A DNA stretch of 64,000 bases, from assembly GCF_020536995.1 (NCBI RefSeq), contig NC_068361.1, positions 107,977,989-108,041,988 on the forward strand, given 5' to 3'. Below, piece by piece: positions 12,801 through 26,467 of the stretch. Every line of letters starts with the position of its first letter. The first letter of the stretch is position 1. Both the position numbers and the translations under genes were made by a program. This stretch comes from Dreissena polymorpha. Lineage: Eukaryota > Mollusca > Bivalvia > Myida > Dreissenidae. The notes below the pieces were generated by a model, which was not told the origin of the DNA, searched no databases, and saw nothing but the letters and a program-made list of their open reading frames with translations.

Positions 12801-14185
12801 TTCATGGGTATCATTTGAACAGTCTGTGTACAATACGAATACACAATGTTTCATACCAAATATTAAACTTCTGAGCCATGTGGTTTCAGAACAGATATTT
12901 TAAGTTACAGCTTTTAAAATCTCATTAAAAAAATTAATAAGAGGGTCGAACGAGGTTTACCCAATGATAATTCATGTAAAGTTTCATTTATAAAAATCTG
13001 CTCAGAAGCCATAGGAAAAAAAGGTTTGAGAAAAATTAGAAATGGGACCATTTATAAAACACTCTTAATGAAGAACTCTTAATGAAGAAGAGGCTAACTT
13101 CAAGGGTATATTCCATTTTATTGGCTCAATTTGTCGGTTACAATATATACATGTTTACAACCTTTTATACTGAACCTTGCATATTTTTTACAATTAACAA
13201 TCATTTACAGAGAAATAAGAGTCTTGTCATAACAAATCAGGACAACTTCATAAATGTCAAGCTTAACACATTAACTATCTATACTTTCTCCAAACTAACA
13301 AATGGACAAACGTACAAAAAAGCTCTCATTGTTTTTTGTTGTTTTTTTAATAGTCTGGAATTATTTTTTCAAATACTTTGTTTACAGACAAAAAGTGCAA
13401 TATTGAATTATACTTAATATTTTAATCTGTTGCAAGTACAAACGTTTACATTAACATGAAATTTTACAAAATAATGATCTTACTTGTTACATCAAAATAA
13501 TTAAATATGCTATCAACAGCAGTTGTTTTGTATTCGAAGTTAAACAAATCTGTATAAACGTTTAATTGTCAATATATATATAAATATATATCCATTTACA
13601 AAGCAGCACATGATTTTAAAACGTTATAAAATGTATAAATAAGCAATAAAATCAACAGTTTATTTTTTTTTAATCACATTTTCAACAAATAAACAGTCAA
13701 AACAATCCACAAGATATATACTACCTTTTTTACAAAATCTTACATACATGTAATTAAATTGACAATGATTCAATACTGACCATTTTTTCAGCTACAATAA
13801 AAAGTGTCATTTAAGATAAATGTTTTAAAGGTTTCATTACAGTTCCTTTTTTCTAGTAAATTAATATTACTATTAATATTACTAAACATAATAATGCAGA
13901 GTAAAATATTTAATGCAAGAAACATATAAATTCAACCATTGTTTAAAATTTCTTAAAAAGTTCATATCAATATGATATTGTTGGTGTAAACACTCCCAAT
14001 GTTGTAACTTTTGTCGCTATTAAATCGTTTTAATGTTCAACCTATAAAATGAGCTTTTTTTAAATAAAAAAAAATCCTAGTTTTGATATGTCAGAATAAA
14101 AGAATATATGTTATTTTTTACAAGCAAGAACACAAAGCATTTATTTACATCTTTGCCTTAGTAAGACTAGATAAATAATATAATG
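12800..14185. other. AT-rich stretch, possible 3' UTR or flank of MARCHF5
   Basis: No exon is recognised; the 111-codon frame at 13082-13417 has no familiar motif. Read on the minus strand this lies downstream of the MARCHF5 stop codon. A canonical AATAAA lies on that strand at about 13117-13122, so a long 3' UTR could end here. That is inference only; transcript data would settle it. Confidence 0.3.
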
Positions 14186-14189
14186 GCTG

Positions 14190-14412
14190 CGCTCTGTGAA
14201 AAGGGGGTTTAATGCATGAACATAAAGTGCTGCACAGGCTAATCAGGGACTACATTTTCTGGCTTTATTGTATTTTTGTTGAAAGGAAGACTGTTCTTGA
14301 CAAAAATTCAGTTTAGGTGGAAAGTGTCGTCCCTGACTAGCCTGTGCAGACTGCGCAGGCTAATCTGGAACGACACTTTACACACATGCATTTAACCACC
14401 TTTTCGAAGAGT
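14190..14412. mobile_element. foldback MITE (GTGTCGTCCC family)
   Basis: A palindromic MITE built from inverted blocks of AGCCTGTGCAG/CTGCGCAGGCT next to GTGTCGTCCC/GGAACGACAC. The core is AT-rich. The outer ends read 'TTTAATGCATG' and 'CATGCATTTAA'. This family recurs at least seven more times in the window. Confidence 0.8.
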
Positions 14413-14485
14413 GCGACCCATATATTTATACTTACATCTAAATAAGGATGAATTATCAAACTGCATAATTACTACTATTAAAACT

Positions 14486-15222
14486 AGAGCTTTGTCACAG
14501 ACGTGACAAATACCCCCACATGAAAAGCGGATGAAAAGTACTTGAAATAGGGAACATCATGCTGAATGTGCAAAACTCACTAGTTGACCCCGTGACCTAG
14601 TTTTTGGCCTGGCATGGCCTATGTTGGAACATGGCCTAGAGATCATCTAGATAAAACTTCTGACCAAGTTTGGTGAAGGGCAGATGATAAGTACTTGAAA
14701 TAGAGAGCGGACACCAAACTGAATGTGTAAAACGCATTAAGTGACCCCCTGACCAAGTTTTTGGTCCGGCATGGCCCATGTTTGAATATGGCCTAGAGAT
14801 GATCTATATAAAACTTCTAACCAAGTTTGGAGAAGATCAGAAGTAACTACTTCAATAAGAGAGCGGACACTATGCTCAATGTTCAAAACGCACTAAGTGA
14901 CCCCGTGACCTAGTTTTTGGCCCATCATGGTCCATTGACAAACGTGGCCTAAAGATCATCTAAATAGAACTTCTAACCAAGTTTGATGAAGATTGGATGA
15001 AAACTACTTGAATTAGAGAGCGGACAACATGCTGAATGTTTAAAACACACTAAGTGACCCTGTGACCTAGTTTTTGACATGGCATGACCCATATTCAAAC
15101 TTGACCTAGACATCATCTAGATACAACTTCTGACCAAGTTTGGTGAAGATCGGATTAATACAACTTAAATTTGAGTCCGACACTTAATACGGACCGACCG
15201 GCCGACAGACAGACAGGCTTCG
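14486..15222 (+). repeat. GACCTAGTTTTTGG repeat, about four 160-bp units
   Basis: Starts 'AGAGCTTTGTCACAGACGTGAC' and contains about four units carrying 'CACTAAGTGACCCCGTGACC', 'TTCTGACCAAGTTTGG' and 'TAGAGAGCGGAC'. It ends in a GACCGACCGGCCGACAGACA run. A single-unit relative lies at 31532-31857. Confidence 0.75.
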
Positions 15223-15229
15223 TTTATGG

Positions 15230-15733
15230 TGGTATAACAATAATTATATTATACTATACAATATTATAGTCTTATTATTAAGAAAGAAGTGAAACACTAT
15301 CAAACACATGCTGCTTTTACACGTATTCATGACATTCAGTATCTAATTATGAATGCTGAATGGGTTTTCACAAAACACAAATATTTCAGCACCTAACGGT
15401 TTGTTAAGAGCCCTCAAGATGTTGCATGTAGCAAAAATAAAAGCTTAATAAATCCTCATATGTCCATGCATGTGGCTCATATGAAATAACAGACACATTT
15501 TTCCTAACTATCTCAAGTGCAAGGAGGAAGTTCCAAATAAGTAAAATATTATTATAGATTTACTCGTTTTCATTTTATGTAAAATGTGAATGACGTCAGT
15601 GTTTCATTTGGAAATTCCTTATTTTATAACCTGTACATCAACCATGAGAAAACACTAGGTACATATGATACAAAATTTCCTACTATTTTGAGATAACACA
15701 GTTCGTATACACTGGCACTTAATTGATCCTTGT
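15230..15733. other. no gene; downstream flank of MARCHF5
   Basis: AT-rich sequence with no recognisable repeat family and no coding signal. It may belong to the MARCHF5 3' UTR. Confidence 0.4.
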
Positions 15734-15981
15734 TCTGTAAAAACTGGGCTTAATGCATGTTCATAAGTGTTGTCCTAGATTAGCCTGTGCAGTCCACACA
15801 GATTAATCTGGTACAACACTAACTGCTTTCATGGAATTTTTTGTTCAATGAAGTTTCTTCTTAATGAAAATCAAGTAAATGTGGAAAGTTTTGTCCCTGA
15901 TGAGCCTATTCATGCTGCCCAAGCTAATCTAGGACAAAACTATGCAAATGCATTCAGCCCAGTTTTCCGAGAACTAAGCTC
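15734..15981. mobile_element. foldback MITE just past the MARCHF5 stop codon
   Basis: Member of the GTGTCGTCCC foldback family. Its edge is about 24 bp from the MARCHF5 stop codon (16006-16008), so it lies in the presumed 3' UTR. If transcribed, the inverted arms could form a long hairpin in the mRNA. Confidence 0.75.
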
Positions 15982-16005
15982 AATTTGAAAGAGTAAATAG
16001 CTTCA

Positions 16006-16143
16006 TCATAACGCAGCTGTGTTGGCCATATCTGGGGTAGGCTCTACAAAGTCCTTCACCTCCCTGTTGGCTTGCCGAATGTACTGCACCTGCTTGTAGT
16101 ACATCTTCAGCACTCCTTTTATGGCAATAAATGCAAACCCACC
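16006..16143 (-). CDS. MARCHF5: MARCHF5 exon 6 (last coding exon)
   Basis: Begins GGFAFIAIKG directly after a TTTCCAG acceptor at phase 0 and ends ...NTAAL with a TGA stop. It encodes the fourth membrane segment and the cytosolic tail (45 residues). It is bracketed by two MITE copies, 40 bp upstream and 24 bp downstream. Confidence 0.95.
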   Translation of the reverse strand, partial: GGFAFIAIKGVLKMYYKQVQYIRQANREVKDFVEPTPDMANTAAL

Positions 16144-19100
16144 CTGGAAATAACAAGTAAAAGAACACTTTATCCACATTCTAGTAAAACTGGGATTAAT
16201 GCATGTAAGTAAAGTGTCATTCCAGATTAACCTTTACAGTCCACACAGGCTTATCAGGGACGACATTTTTGGTATTTTTGTTTTGAGGAGGTCTCTTTTA
16301 AATCAAAATCCAGTGTAAGAAGGTATTTTCGTTCCTGATATGCCTGTATGAACTGGGATGACATTATATGCACATCCATTGAGCCCAGTTTTTGTGCGCA
16401 CTATTGTCTTAACACTCTTTTGGTGGCCGGGACGTAGTAGATATGGTGTCTGCCTTGCGACCGGGAGGTCACAGGTCTGATCCCCACTGTGGGAACATCT
16501 TTTCTATCTCCCTCAACGACACCAAGTACTGGTTCTTAGTCCCAGGAAACAGACTCGAGAATGTATAATGAGCCTGGGGCTTTTTGTGATACCGAGCTAA
16601 AATAAATAGGTTTAAACTAACGCTCCTTTGGTTTTGAATATAACGCTACAGAAGAAAGCTTAGATGTTTCAGTGCTGTTGCCCATTCCAGCTAGTTGGTT
16701 TGCAAAAGTTGATTTCATATTACTTTACTTATGTAATTAATTCTTGGAATGAATATAATCCTGGTATGTCAATTTTAAAAATTCTAACCAAGTTTTAATA
16801 AAATTTAGTCATAAATGTGGCAATAAGCATTGATACAAGGTTTTCTAAGTGACGCATTTTTTGGACGCATGTGACCCAGATACGAAATCAGACTAAACAA
16901 TTTCAAGATAATACATTTTGATCAAGTTCAGCATTGAAGACAAACCATAACTATTCCTTTTAGAGAAGTAACAAGATTTTTTCAAAGTTTTGCCCGGATT
17001 ACTTAGTTTTACAACGCATGTGACCCATATTCAAGTTGATCTAGATCAAATTTGAACAAAGTTTCATCAAGATGTAGTCACAAATGTTGCCTCATGAGTG
17101 GAAACAAAGGTTAACACAGAAAACCGTCGGAGACAGGTGATGCTCCCCAAAGGTTTTTTGTCACAATATTGCACTATATATTCAGATAAAAGGAAACGTC
17201 TTCAGGGGCATAACTTTGGACAAAATAATACGATGGATGGTTTAGCAACTTAAAAATTTCAAAGGGCCATAAATCTCTAAATAAATCATCTAACCAGAAC
17301 CCACTCATAACATGCGCATCTCCTCAAGGTAGTTAAGCTTCCCATAAAGCTTCATTGAAGTCCAGTCAGTAGTTGGGGAGAAATAGCTCGGACAAGAATT
17401 GCACTAAATGTACAGTTTATAGAAAATTTCAAAGGGCCATAACTCTGTGAATATCATCCGACCATAACCGGCTGATAATATGCACATCTCCTGTTGGTAG
17501 TGAAGCTTACAATAAAGTTTCATTGAATTCCCTTGATAAGTTGCTGAGAAATAGCTCAGACAAGAATTGCACCATATGTACAATGGAAAATTTCAAAGGG
17601 CCATAACTCTGTTAAAAATCATCCGACCATAACCGGCTGATAATATGCACATCTCCTGTTGGTAGTGAAGCTTCCCATAAAGTTTCATTGAATTCCTGTA
17701 ATAAGTTGCTGAGAAATAGCTTGGACAAGAATTGTACTATATGTACAATGGAAAATTTCAAAGGACCATAACTCTGTGAAAAATCATCCGACCTTAACCG
17801 GCTGATAATATGCACATCTCCTCTTGGTAATAGCTTCCCATAAAGTTTCATTGAATTCCGGTCATAAGTTGCTGAGAAATAGTCCGGACAAGAATTGCAC
17901 AATATGTACAGTTAATGGAAAATTTCAAAGGGCCATATCTCTGTTAAAAATCATCCGACCAGAACTGGCTGATAATATGCACATCTCCTCTTGGTAGTGA
18001 AGCTACCCATAAAGTTTCATTGAATTTCGGTCATTAGTTGCTGAGAAATAGCCAGGACAAGAACTGCACTATATGTACAGTTAATGGAAAATTTCTAAGG
18101 GCCATAACTCTGTGAAAAATCATCAGACCAAAACCCACTGATAATATGCACATTTCCTCTTGGTAGTGAAGCTTCCCATAAAGTTTCTTTAAATTCCAGT
18201 CATAAGTTGCTGAGAAATAGCCCGGACAAGAATTGCACTATAGGTACAGTTAATGGAAAATTTCAAAGGGCCATAACTCTGTGAAAAATAGCCTGGACAA
18301 AAAATTTGCACGGAATTTGTTTGGGGGAGCATAATAAGATTTGACCTAGTAACTTAGATTTATAGGAGCATGTGCCCATGATTCAAACTTGGCCTTAACA
18401 AGTTGAAAATAAACATTATGACAAAATTTATCAAGACTGAGTCATAAATGTGGCCTCAAGAGAGCTCACAAGGTTTAAAAACATTTGACTTGGTGACCTA
18501 GCTTTTGGACGCACATGAACCAGATTCAAACCTGGCCTTCATTTAGTCAACATTACCTACATTTAAACATTTCAATCAAGCTTACTTAAGATTGGGTCAC
18601 ATATGTGACTTCTAGAGTGGTAACAAACTCAAAGTTGAGAAAGCACGCCACACAAAGCATAAAGCTGGACACCAGACATTACAACAACAACTCACCTTGA
18701 GCCTTTTTGGTTTAAATAAGGTCAATTACTGAAAACATGTACTATAATGCCACTTTGCTGCTTACAGTTTCTATTATTTAGTTCAAGTGCAAGAGTCTTT
18801 CTCTTTATTGCATGACAACTGCTTAATTTTGTTAAAATGACATGATATAGATGGTTAAGCAATTCTGAACATGACTCTGGAATTGCTTAGGATCATGAAC
18901 AGAAGTCGCTGTTGTGGTTTTCAAAACTTAATAACTAAAAAAATTTAAGGTCCATTTCATTTATTGCTTAACAAGTGCCATTACATAAAAACAAGAACAC
19001 AGAATGTTTTCATGAAAGGCTTTAACAAACATAAATGAATGCTTAAAATATATATATTTTTTGTTTTTATCATACTTTTTTAATACATAAAACCTGGTAT

Positions 19101-22100
19101 AAGCTTGAACATTTTTTCATATTTACTTAATTTATGTGAATAAAAGGCACATATGGAGTCAGAGCCAGAGATGACTTTTCTAAAAATAAAGAAAATTCTA
19201 AAACAAGTCAAGACGTTAATGCTTTTTATTTTAGTTATATCAATAAATTGTAAACTATCAGACAAAACATTATACCCCAAAACACCTATATGAAGTTTTG
19301 TGAGTACCAAAACTTTCATCAAACTGTTACAGAGCAGACTCCATAAGTAAACTGCCCTTGCCATCTTTCATGGAGTGGGTGGGGGTTCATAAATTATCTT
19401 AAAACTCTTCCCCACTCAGAAGCAAAGTAAAAATGGCTATGTGCAAACAGCAGAAAACCAGAACAGCGTGCGAGTAACTCGCAGTCTAATCAGGTTTTAT
19501 GCTGTTTGCTGCTCATCTGTATCTTAGTATTTGAAATGAAGCCTTTCAAACTTGAATTTAGTAAGAAAGGTCTTGAATTAAATGTTACTTTCTACAGGAC
19601 TACAAATGCCTTAAAATACGTATTTAATTGGTAAAGGTTTATTCAAGACAAGAAAACATCAAAAACAAAAAAATTCATAATCACCAGCAGCGTTCTCTGA
19701 AAGTTTGAAGACACCCCACCAAACATGGCTTTACCGGCCATTGTGGCAATGGTGGGCAGGATGAGGGCCCCGCACAGCACCCTGGTGGCAGACACGGGGT
19801 CAGACAGGGGCATCGTCTCTGCGGGCGTTCTCTGTGTCGAGGCTGCAGTAGGAACAGGAATATGAACAGTAATAAATATTGTTGAACATGTACATATTTT
19901 AATACTATTATTAAAAGGTTAAGCATATAACTTATGTTTTTCACTAATGTTACTTTTTTATTTTATCCGTTGAAAAAATATTACTTCCCTTGTGAAAATG
20001 ATCTCTACTTGCCAAATGATATAAAATAGAAATTATCTCCCTTTAAAGCATGTTACTTCCCTTGGATTTTGTTTTTTTTACCTTTGACCTTGAAGGATAA
20101 CTTAAAATGAGCCGCTCCATGAGATACACATGCATGCCAAATATCAAGTTGCTATTGCAAAAGTTATGGCCAATGTTACAGTTCACGAACGGATGCACAG
20201 ACTTAAAACAGATGGACTGACAATTCAACTGCTATATGCCACCCTACACCTGGGGCATAAAAAGTTACCCTCAAATGGGCTAGAACCACTGACCCTTGAA
20301 GTAAAAGTCTAACCCTTAGACCACTCGGCCATCCAAACTCATCCAGTGAGTGATGTGTTTAATACTTTATATAAGCACTCCTCGTAGTGTCACAAAATAT
20401 AACGATAACAACAGTACTCTCGAAATTACTCAATTGTTTTGCGTTGCAACGCTTTATAATTTAAAAAAGAGGCATATAATGGATATTTTAGAGCATGGTG
20501 AATGTTCAGTATTACTGTTTCCTCACAAATATTATAACTACAACAAAAAATGTGCGAATTTGATCATTTTTTTTCCAATTTTGTCAAAACGTGAAAAGGT
20601 TCCTATAAGTTAGGTAGAATAGTAAGATATAGCTGAATTGTTTACACCATGCCCTGTATGTTGTGTTTTTCAGGGTACTTTTTAACCAATGCTGGCTGAT
20701 AAATGCAATTGAAAGAACGACATGTGATTTACTTAATTGACATGCAATAAATATGGCCAGTAACTTACGTATCTTGATCACAGAAAATGTAGTTAATTGG
20801 CATGTGATAAATAAAGTGCATCTACTTCAAGTAAACATAGCTAAAAATGATGGGTGCAGATACCTAATTTTGTTTGGTTAAAATAAGAAATCTACTTATT
20901 AAATTGTTCACAAAATTGTGTTTTTATAATGCACGCAATATCGTGCAGACAAATATTCATGATTTTTCAGTATACCTCAGAATGATTATAAATGATTTAA
21001 TAACTGTATTGAGATGTTATTTCAACAAAACCAGAAGTTCCAATTCAAATAAAAGCCCTGATACATATGTTTAGGTTAGAACAATAAAGAAAGTCTTACA
21101 GCAACAAACAAAAACTTTGCTCAGTATGGGATATTGCTACTGACATCTAGTAAAAAATTAACTGAGAAAGGAAAACCGCTACTAGAAAACAGTTTGCTTG
21201 ATAAAGAAATCACATCATAGTTCATACAGCTACTACACAGTTTATGAAGTATGGGAAATCACAATTTACAGCTAGGAAACAGTTTGTTCAGTATGGAAAA
21301 TTGCTACTAACAGCTAGGAAACAGTTTGTTCGTTACAGGATTTTTGCTACTTACAGATAGGATAAAGTTTGTTCAGTATAGGAAATTGTTACTCACAGCT
21401 AGGTAACAGTTTGTTTAGCATGGGAATTCGCTACTTACAGCTAGGAAATAGTTTGTCCAGTATGGGAAATTGCTACTTACAGCAAGGAAACAAATTTATC
21501 AGTATGGGAAATCACTACTCACAGCTAGGGAATAGTTTGTTAAGTATGGTAAATCGCTACTTACTGCTGGAAAGTTTGTTCAGTATGGGAAATTGCTACT
21601 TACAGCAAGGAAACAAATTTATCAGTATGGGAAATCACTACTCACAGCTAGGGAATAGTTTGTTCAGTATGGGAAATCGCTACTTACTGCTAGGAAAGTT
21701 TGTTCAGTATGGGAAATTGCTACTAGCAGCTAGGAAACAGTTTGTTCAGTATGGGAAATCGCTACTTACTGCTAGGAAAGTTTGTTCAGTATGGGAAATT
21801 GCTACTTACAGCAAGAAACAGATTGTTCAGTATGGGATATTGCTACTTATAGCTAGTAAACAGATTGTTCCTAATGACAAATCACAATATACAGCTAGGA
21901 AACAGTTTCTTAAGTATGAGCAATCACAACTTACATATGGGAAAATGTTTGCTTAGCATGAGAAATCATAACTTACGGCGACATAATGCTTAATAAAGGA
22001 TATTGCTACTTACAGATAGGAAAAAGTTTGCTCAGTAAGGGATATCGCGAAGAATGCCGTCTCCAGGCACGTAAAATGTAGTCCTCCCAGCGCACCATCT

Positions 22101-25100
22101 TGCCAAGGATGAGGAACAGGGGAATCATGGGCAGGCCTATCAGGAGAAACAGCGGGTCTGCCCCTTCCATCACATTGAGACCCTCTTTGTGACCCAGGAC
22201 CTGCAATGTTTAAATACATTTGAGCATCAGTCAGAGATAAATGGCCTTAATGTGTGTGCCTAAAGTGTCGTCCCAGACTAGCCTGTGCAGTCCATAGCAT
22301 GAAATGAAATTTGACCGTTACCACATGTTACATGTAACACGTTATCTAATGATGGTCAACATGTGTGCAAAGTTATTTTAAAAATTCATCAATACATGGA
22401 AATGTAATGGCTCAGACTGGCAATGAGATTTCAGATTGGACCTTTAAGAGAAATCATGACTTTTAAGGTAGAGGGATCAAAACCCTTGTAATCTTAGGAT
22501 GGATTACATTTGTGCCAAGTTATTTTCATAGCCATCAAGTTATGGACAAGTTATGGCTGTAACACAAATTTTCAGGCTTTTTTGGCCAAATTGTATCTTT
22601 CACCTTTAGAAGAAGCCTTACTCATTTTGATGAAGCAGGTGTTTGCAAATGACATTTTCGTCTCATGATTTTCATTTGTGCCAAGTCATTTGAAATGGAT
22701 TTTTCGCCACCAATGCTTACAAAGCTTCAAATTGAACTTGCAAAATTCCACTTGAGATTTAGCTTACAAACCTATCCAATTCAATTTGAGGGCATTTTCG
22801 ACACATTAAATTTTAAACGCCATTGTAAAATGCATGGACTAACATTGAACTGACTATTGGACTGTTTTGTGTTTTAAAAACATATCTGATAACAGAAGCT
22901 TACCTGCATCACAGTCACTGCTCCATAGGTAACTGACGTCCAATACACTGTGCCAAAGAATATACCTCCAGCAAAATACGGGCAAGATTTGTAAATGAAT
23001 CGATCTATGACATCCAATAACTGTATCATCCCACCTGAAAATTGGCATGGACAATGCTTCAGTTGTTTTAGTCAGATATCATTATTAATTTATTATGTTT
23101 CATGATATGTTACATTAGAAATACATGGTCATTTATTTACATTTCAGACATGGCTGTCCACCTTTGTTTGTAGACTTTCAATACTTCTGCAAATGATATA
23201 CAAGGAAATCCAGGGTTTCACTACTAGTTCAATTTAGAGGCCACTTGCTTGTGGGCCCTGCTAATTGCCATTATGTTATTAATATCAAAGAAACAAAATT
23301 ATGATGTATTATTTTACCATAAAATTTACAATAAAGGATATCCCTTGTTTTTATTTTTATTCTTGAAGTCCAATGTTTTTTCTTTAAATGAATGATTATT
23401 GCGACAATCATTTGCTAAACAAAAGCACCGCATAACGGGTTTCAACGCTCGGCTGCAGGTGCAGTTTTGAATAAAAGAAAGATTGTCAGATTTTTTTTTT
23501 TTTTAGAGGTCACAGTGATCTTGACCTTTGACCTAGTGACCCGAAAAATGGGTGTGGCATGTAGAACTCATCAAGGTGCATCTACATATGAAGTTTCAAA
23601 GTTGTAGGTGGAAGAACTTTGATTTTAGAGACAAATGTCAAGGTTTTAGCACGACGCGGACGGCAGACGCTGAGCTGGCTATGACAATACCTCGGGTTTT
23701 CTCTGAAAAGAGCCGAGCTAAAAATTGTTTTTAGTGCAATGGGGGACAAAATCGTCAAAAAACCAGGGGTCTGATAAAAGTCTGATAAAGGGAGACAATT
23801 CAAAATGTGTATTGTCACTGATTGTCCCGACAATATGCGCCAGGGCACTTGGTGACAATCATTTTGTGAAAGTTTTATTGAAATCCTTTGAGAAATGAAG
23901 GAGGAGTTGTGCTGGAAAGAATTGTTCCGCCCGCCCGCCAACATTCACCAATCTAATAACCAGTTTTTTCCTTCAGAAAACCTGACAAAAAAGCAAAATC
24001 ATGCACACTGAAAAAACAATTGGCAATTGATCAGTAGGACCTTACCAATACAAAAAGTGTACAATAACACAATGATGTATTTAGTCACTTGGAACAGGTC
24101 CATGTAAATCATTGTTATTATTAATATTATTATAATGGACAAACATCAGCTCAAACTTTTTCAAAAGCTGAAATTTAGTGGCAACAACTTTTTTGACAGT
24201 GTGAAACCCGCGAGCATTGAGCCCTTTTCAAATCCTAGCTGGAGTAAAGTACACGGCAAAGATTGATATGGGGGCTACATCTAGCAAGTAATTTGGCCAA
24301 ATGAAATCAGAGGCATTAAATGATAATAGAGTAAAACAACATCTTTATACCCTATTTAGGGAACATAATAACTCTAACACAAGCCTTACTGAGCTTTGGA
24401 AAAACAATGATATATTCAGTGTTGCATTGTGGACAGGAGACTTTTGTTGTGCTGTTTCCCTTCTGTTTCTCGTCAATCCATCGCTGTAGACAGTTCTGGT
24501 GCACCCACATCGTGGTCCCGCGACACCTGCATGGCTTGACCCACAGGGCCTCCCTGTCATCCTCATCAGTCGCAAAACACACCCAGCAGGACCGTCTGCA
24601 AGCAGGGTTGGTGAAGACTATCAGGGATGTTACGCCTAATTTGGGGCTAAATTCTGCCCCATTCCTTTACTAAAAAGGTTTATATGAGCTTCGTTCTGAA
24701 AAAAAGTGCTTAATTCATGTGTGCAAGTGTCATCCCACACTAGCCTGTGCCATCTGCACAGGCTAATCTGGCACCACACTTTTTCCCTTAACTGGATATT
24801 TGCTTAGAAGAGATTTCCTTAAAAAAGAAAAATTCCAAACAGCGGAAAGTGTCCTCCCTGATTAGCCTGTGAAAACTGTACAGGTTAATCTAATCAGTGC
24901 AAACTGCACAGGCTAATCTGGGAAAACACTTCGCACACATTATTACGTCCAGTTTTCTCAAGACTAGGCTCATATTTCCCCTATTACATTGTATAACCTT
25001 CATATCCCCTCGTTAAGTAATCTGTATTTTGAAAAACAAAACTAAAGAAATCTGGCCTACGTTGGCTACATGAGATGCATTTTCATAAATATTCACAACT

Positions 25101-26429
25101 TTCATTAAACCAAGTTTGAAAATAGTCTAATTTAGCATGCAAAAATTGTTGTTATACTCCACATCTGCCACCATTCCCCCTAAAGATGAAAATACCCACT
25201 GATCATTGATTGGTAAAGTAAAAACTTGCAAAGCCCATACACAATACAGCAAATGGTGGAAGTGAATGTACATGTATGTGAAGTTTGAATAAAAGCCTAA
25301 ATATTATAAATTAATGACTATATTTAGTAAAATATAATAATAAAATCCTTGTAAACATTACACAAGAGACTTATTCGCAGTTTGGCAAAAATACATCAAT
25401 AAAACAATTGTCATAGATCCAAACAAGAGCACCCCATAACGGTAGTTCTTCTTGAATGCTCTGAGCTTTTATAAGTGCATACGTACAGCTCAGAGTTCTT
25501 CTTGTTAACTCATTTTTTAATGTCAAAAAATTATGTCTCACGTATGTCTATAAAATCGAGTTCAATCAACCGAATACATCGTTACAAACACAATACCTGT
25601 TATTACCGATATCAATTTGCGAGTGAATTGTGGAGAAATACTCAAAACAAAACAAAAACCGTTAATAAACCGGAAGCCGTAGTTTTAAATTGACGATTCG
25701 ATCTTTCTAACGAGTAATACGGAGATAGTCGGTATATTACGATTGGTAGATCAGATACGAGATCTATCTCGCTGAGGATTCCCAAGATAGTCTATAGCAT
25801 ATTTTCGAATTCGTAATTACTCGGAATACTCGGCTTTGTCCATAATATCAGTGTTTTTTTTCACTAATAGGGGAATGGTGGCGGGGCCCATCCAAAGGGG
25901 TAAAAATGCGTCGTTTTTTAGGAAAAGGGGAAAATTAACAATTCACTTGTTTATATGTAATGATATTTATTATACTATTACACATGTTTGTATGAATATA
26001 ATATTCACAGCTGAATGTCTTTGTCCTTTTTCTTAAAATTAAAATAAATATCAATGATTTTTTCAACATTTAAGTTTCAGACAGTTCAGCTTTCATGCAC
26101 AGTCTCAGTTTTCTTAGCCATTTTGAGTCTAATTGGGATCTTTTAAATCGATAAAATGGCAAATTTGAGCATTTTTTATCAATAAAATGGACCAAATTGG
26201 AATTATTTTATTAACAAATATTGACACAATATAGATACATCAGGCCTTTACTTTGCCATTTTGGGAGAAAAATGCAATTAATGTGAAAAGTCAACTGATT
26301 TGGGAAAATCTATTTAATACAACTCTTTATAATAATTCAAAATAATATAAATTATAGCTATATACTTTGTTAGTTGTTTATGAAATAAATTTGAGATATA
26401 TTTATCATGATTATGAGACAGTTCTTTCT

Positions 26430-26467
<38 letters not shown>

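Noticed and set aside
21369-21956. A 195-codon plus-strand open frame, the second longest in the window, with a 14-residue repeat.
   Set aside because: It is the 42-bp splice-donor minisatellite read in frame, on the strand opposite to MARCHF5, with no start context or homology.
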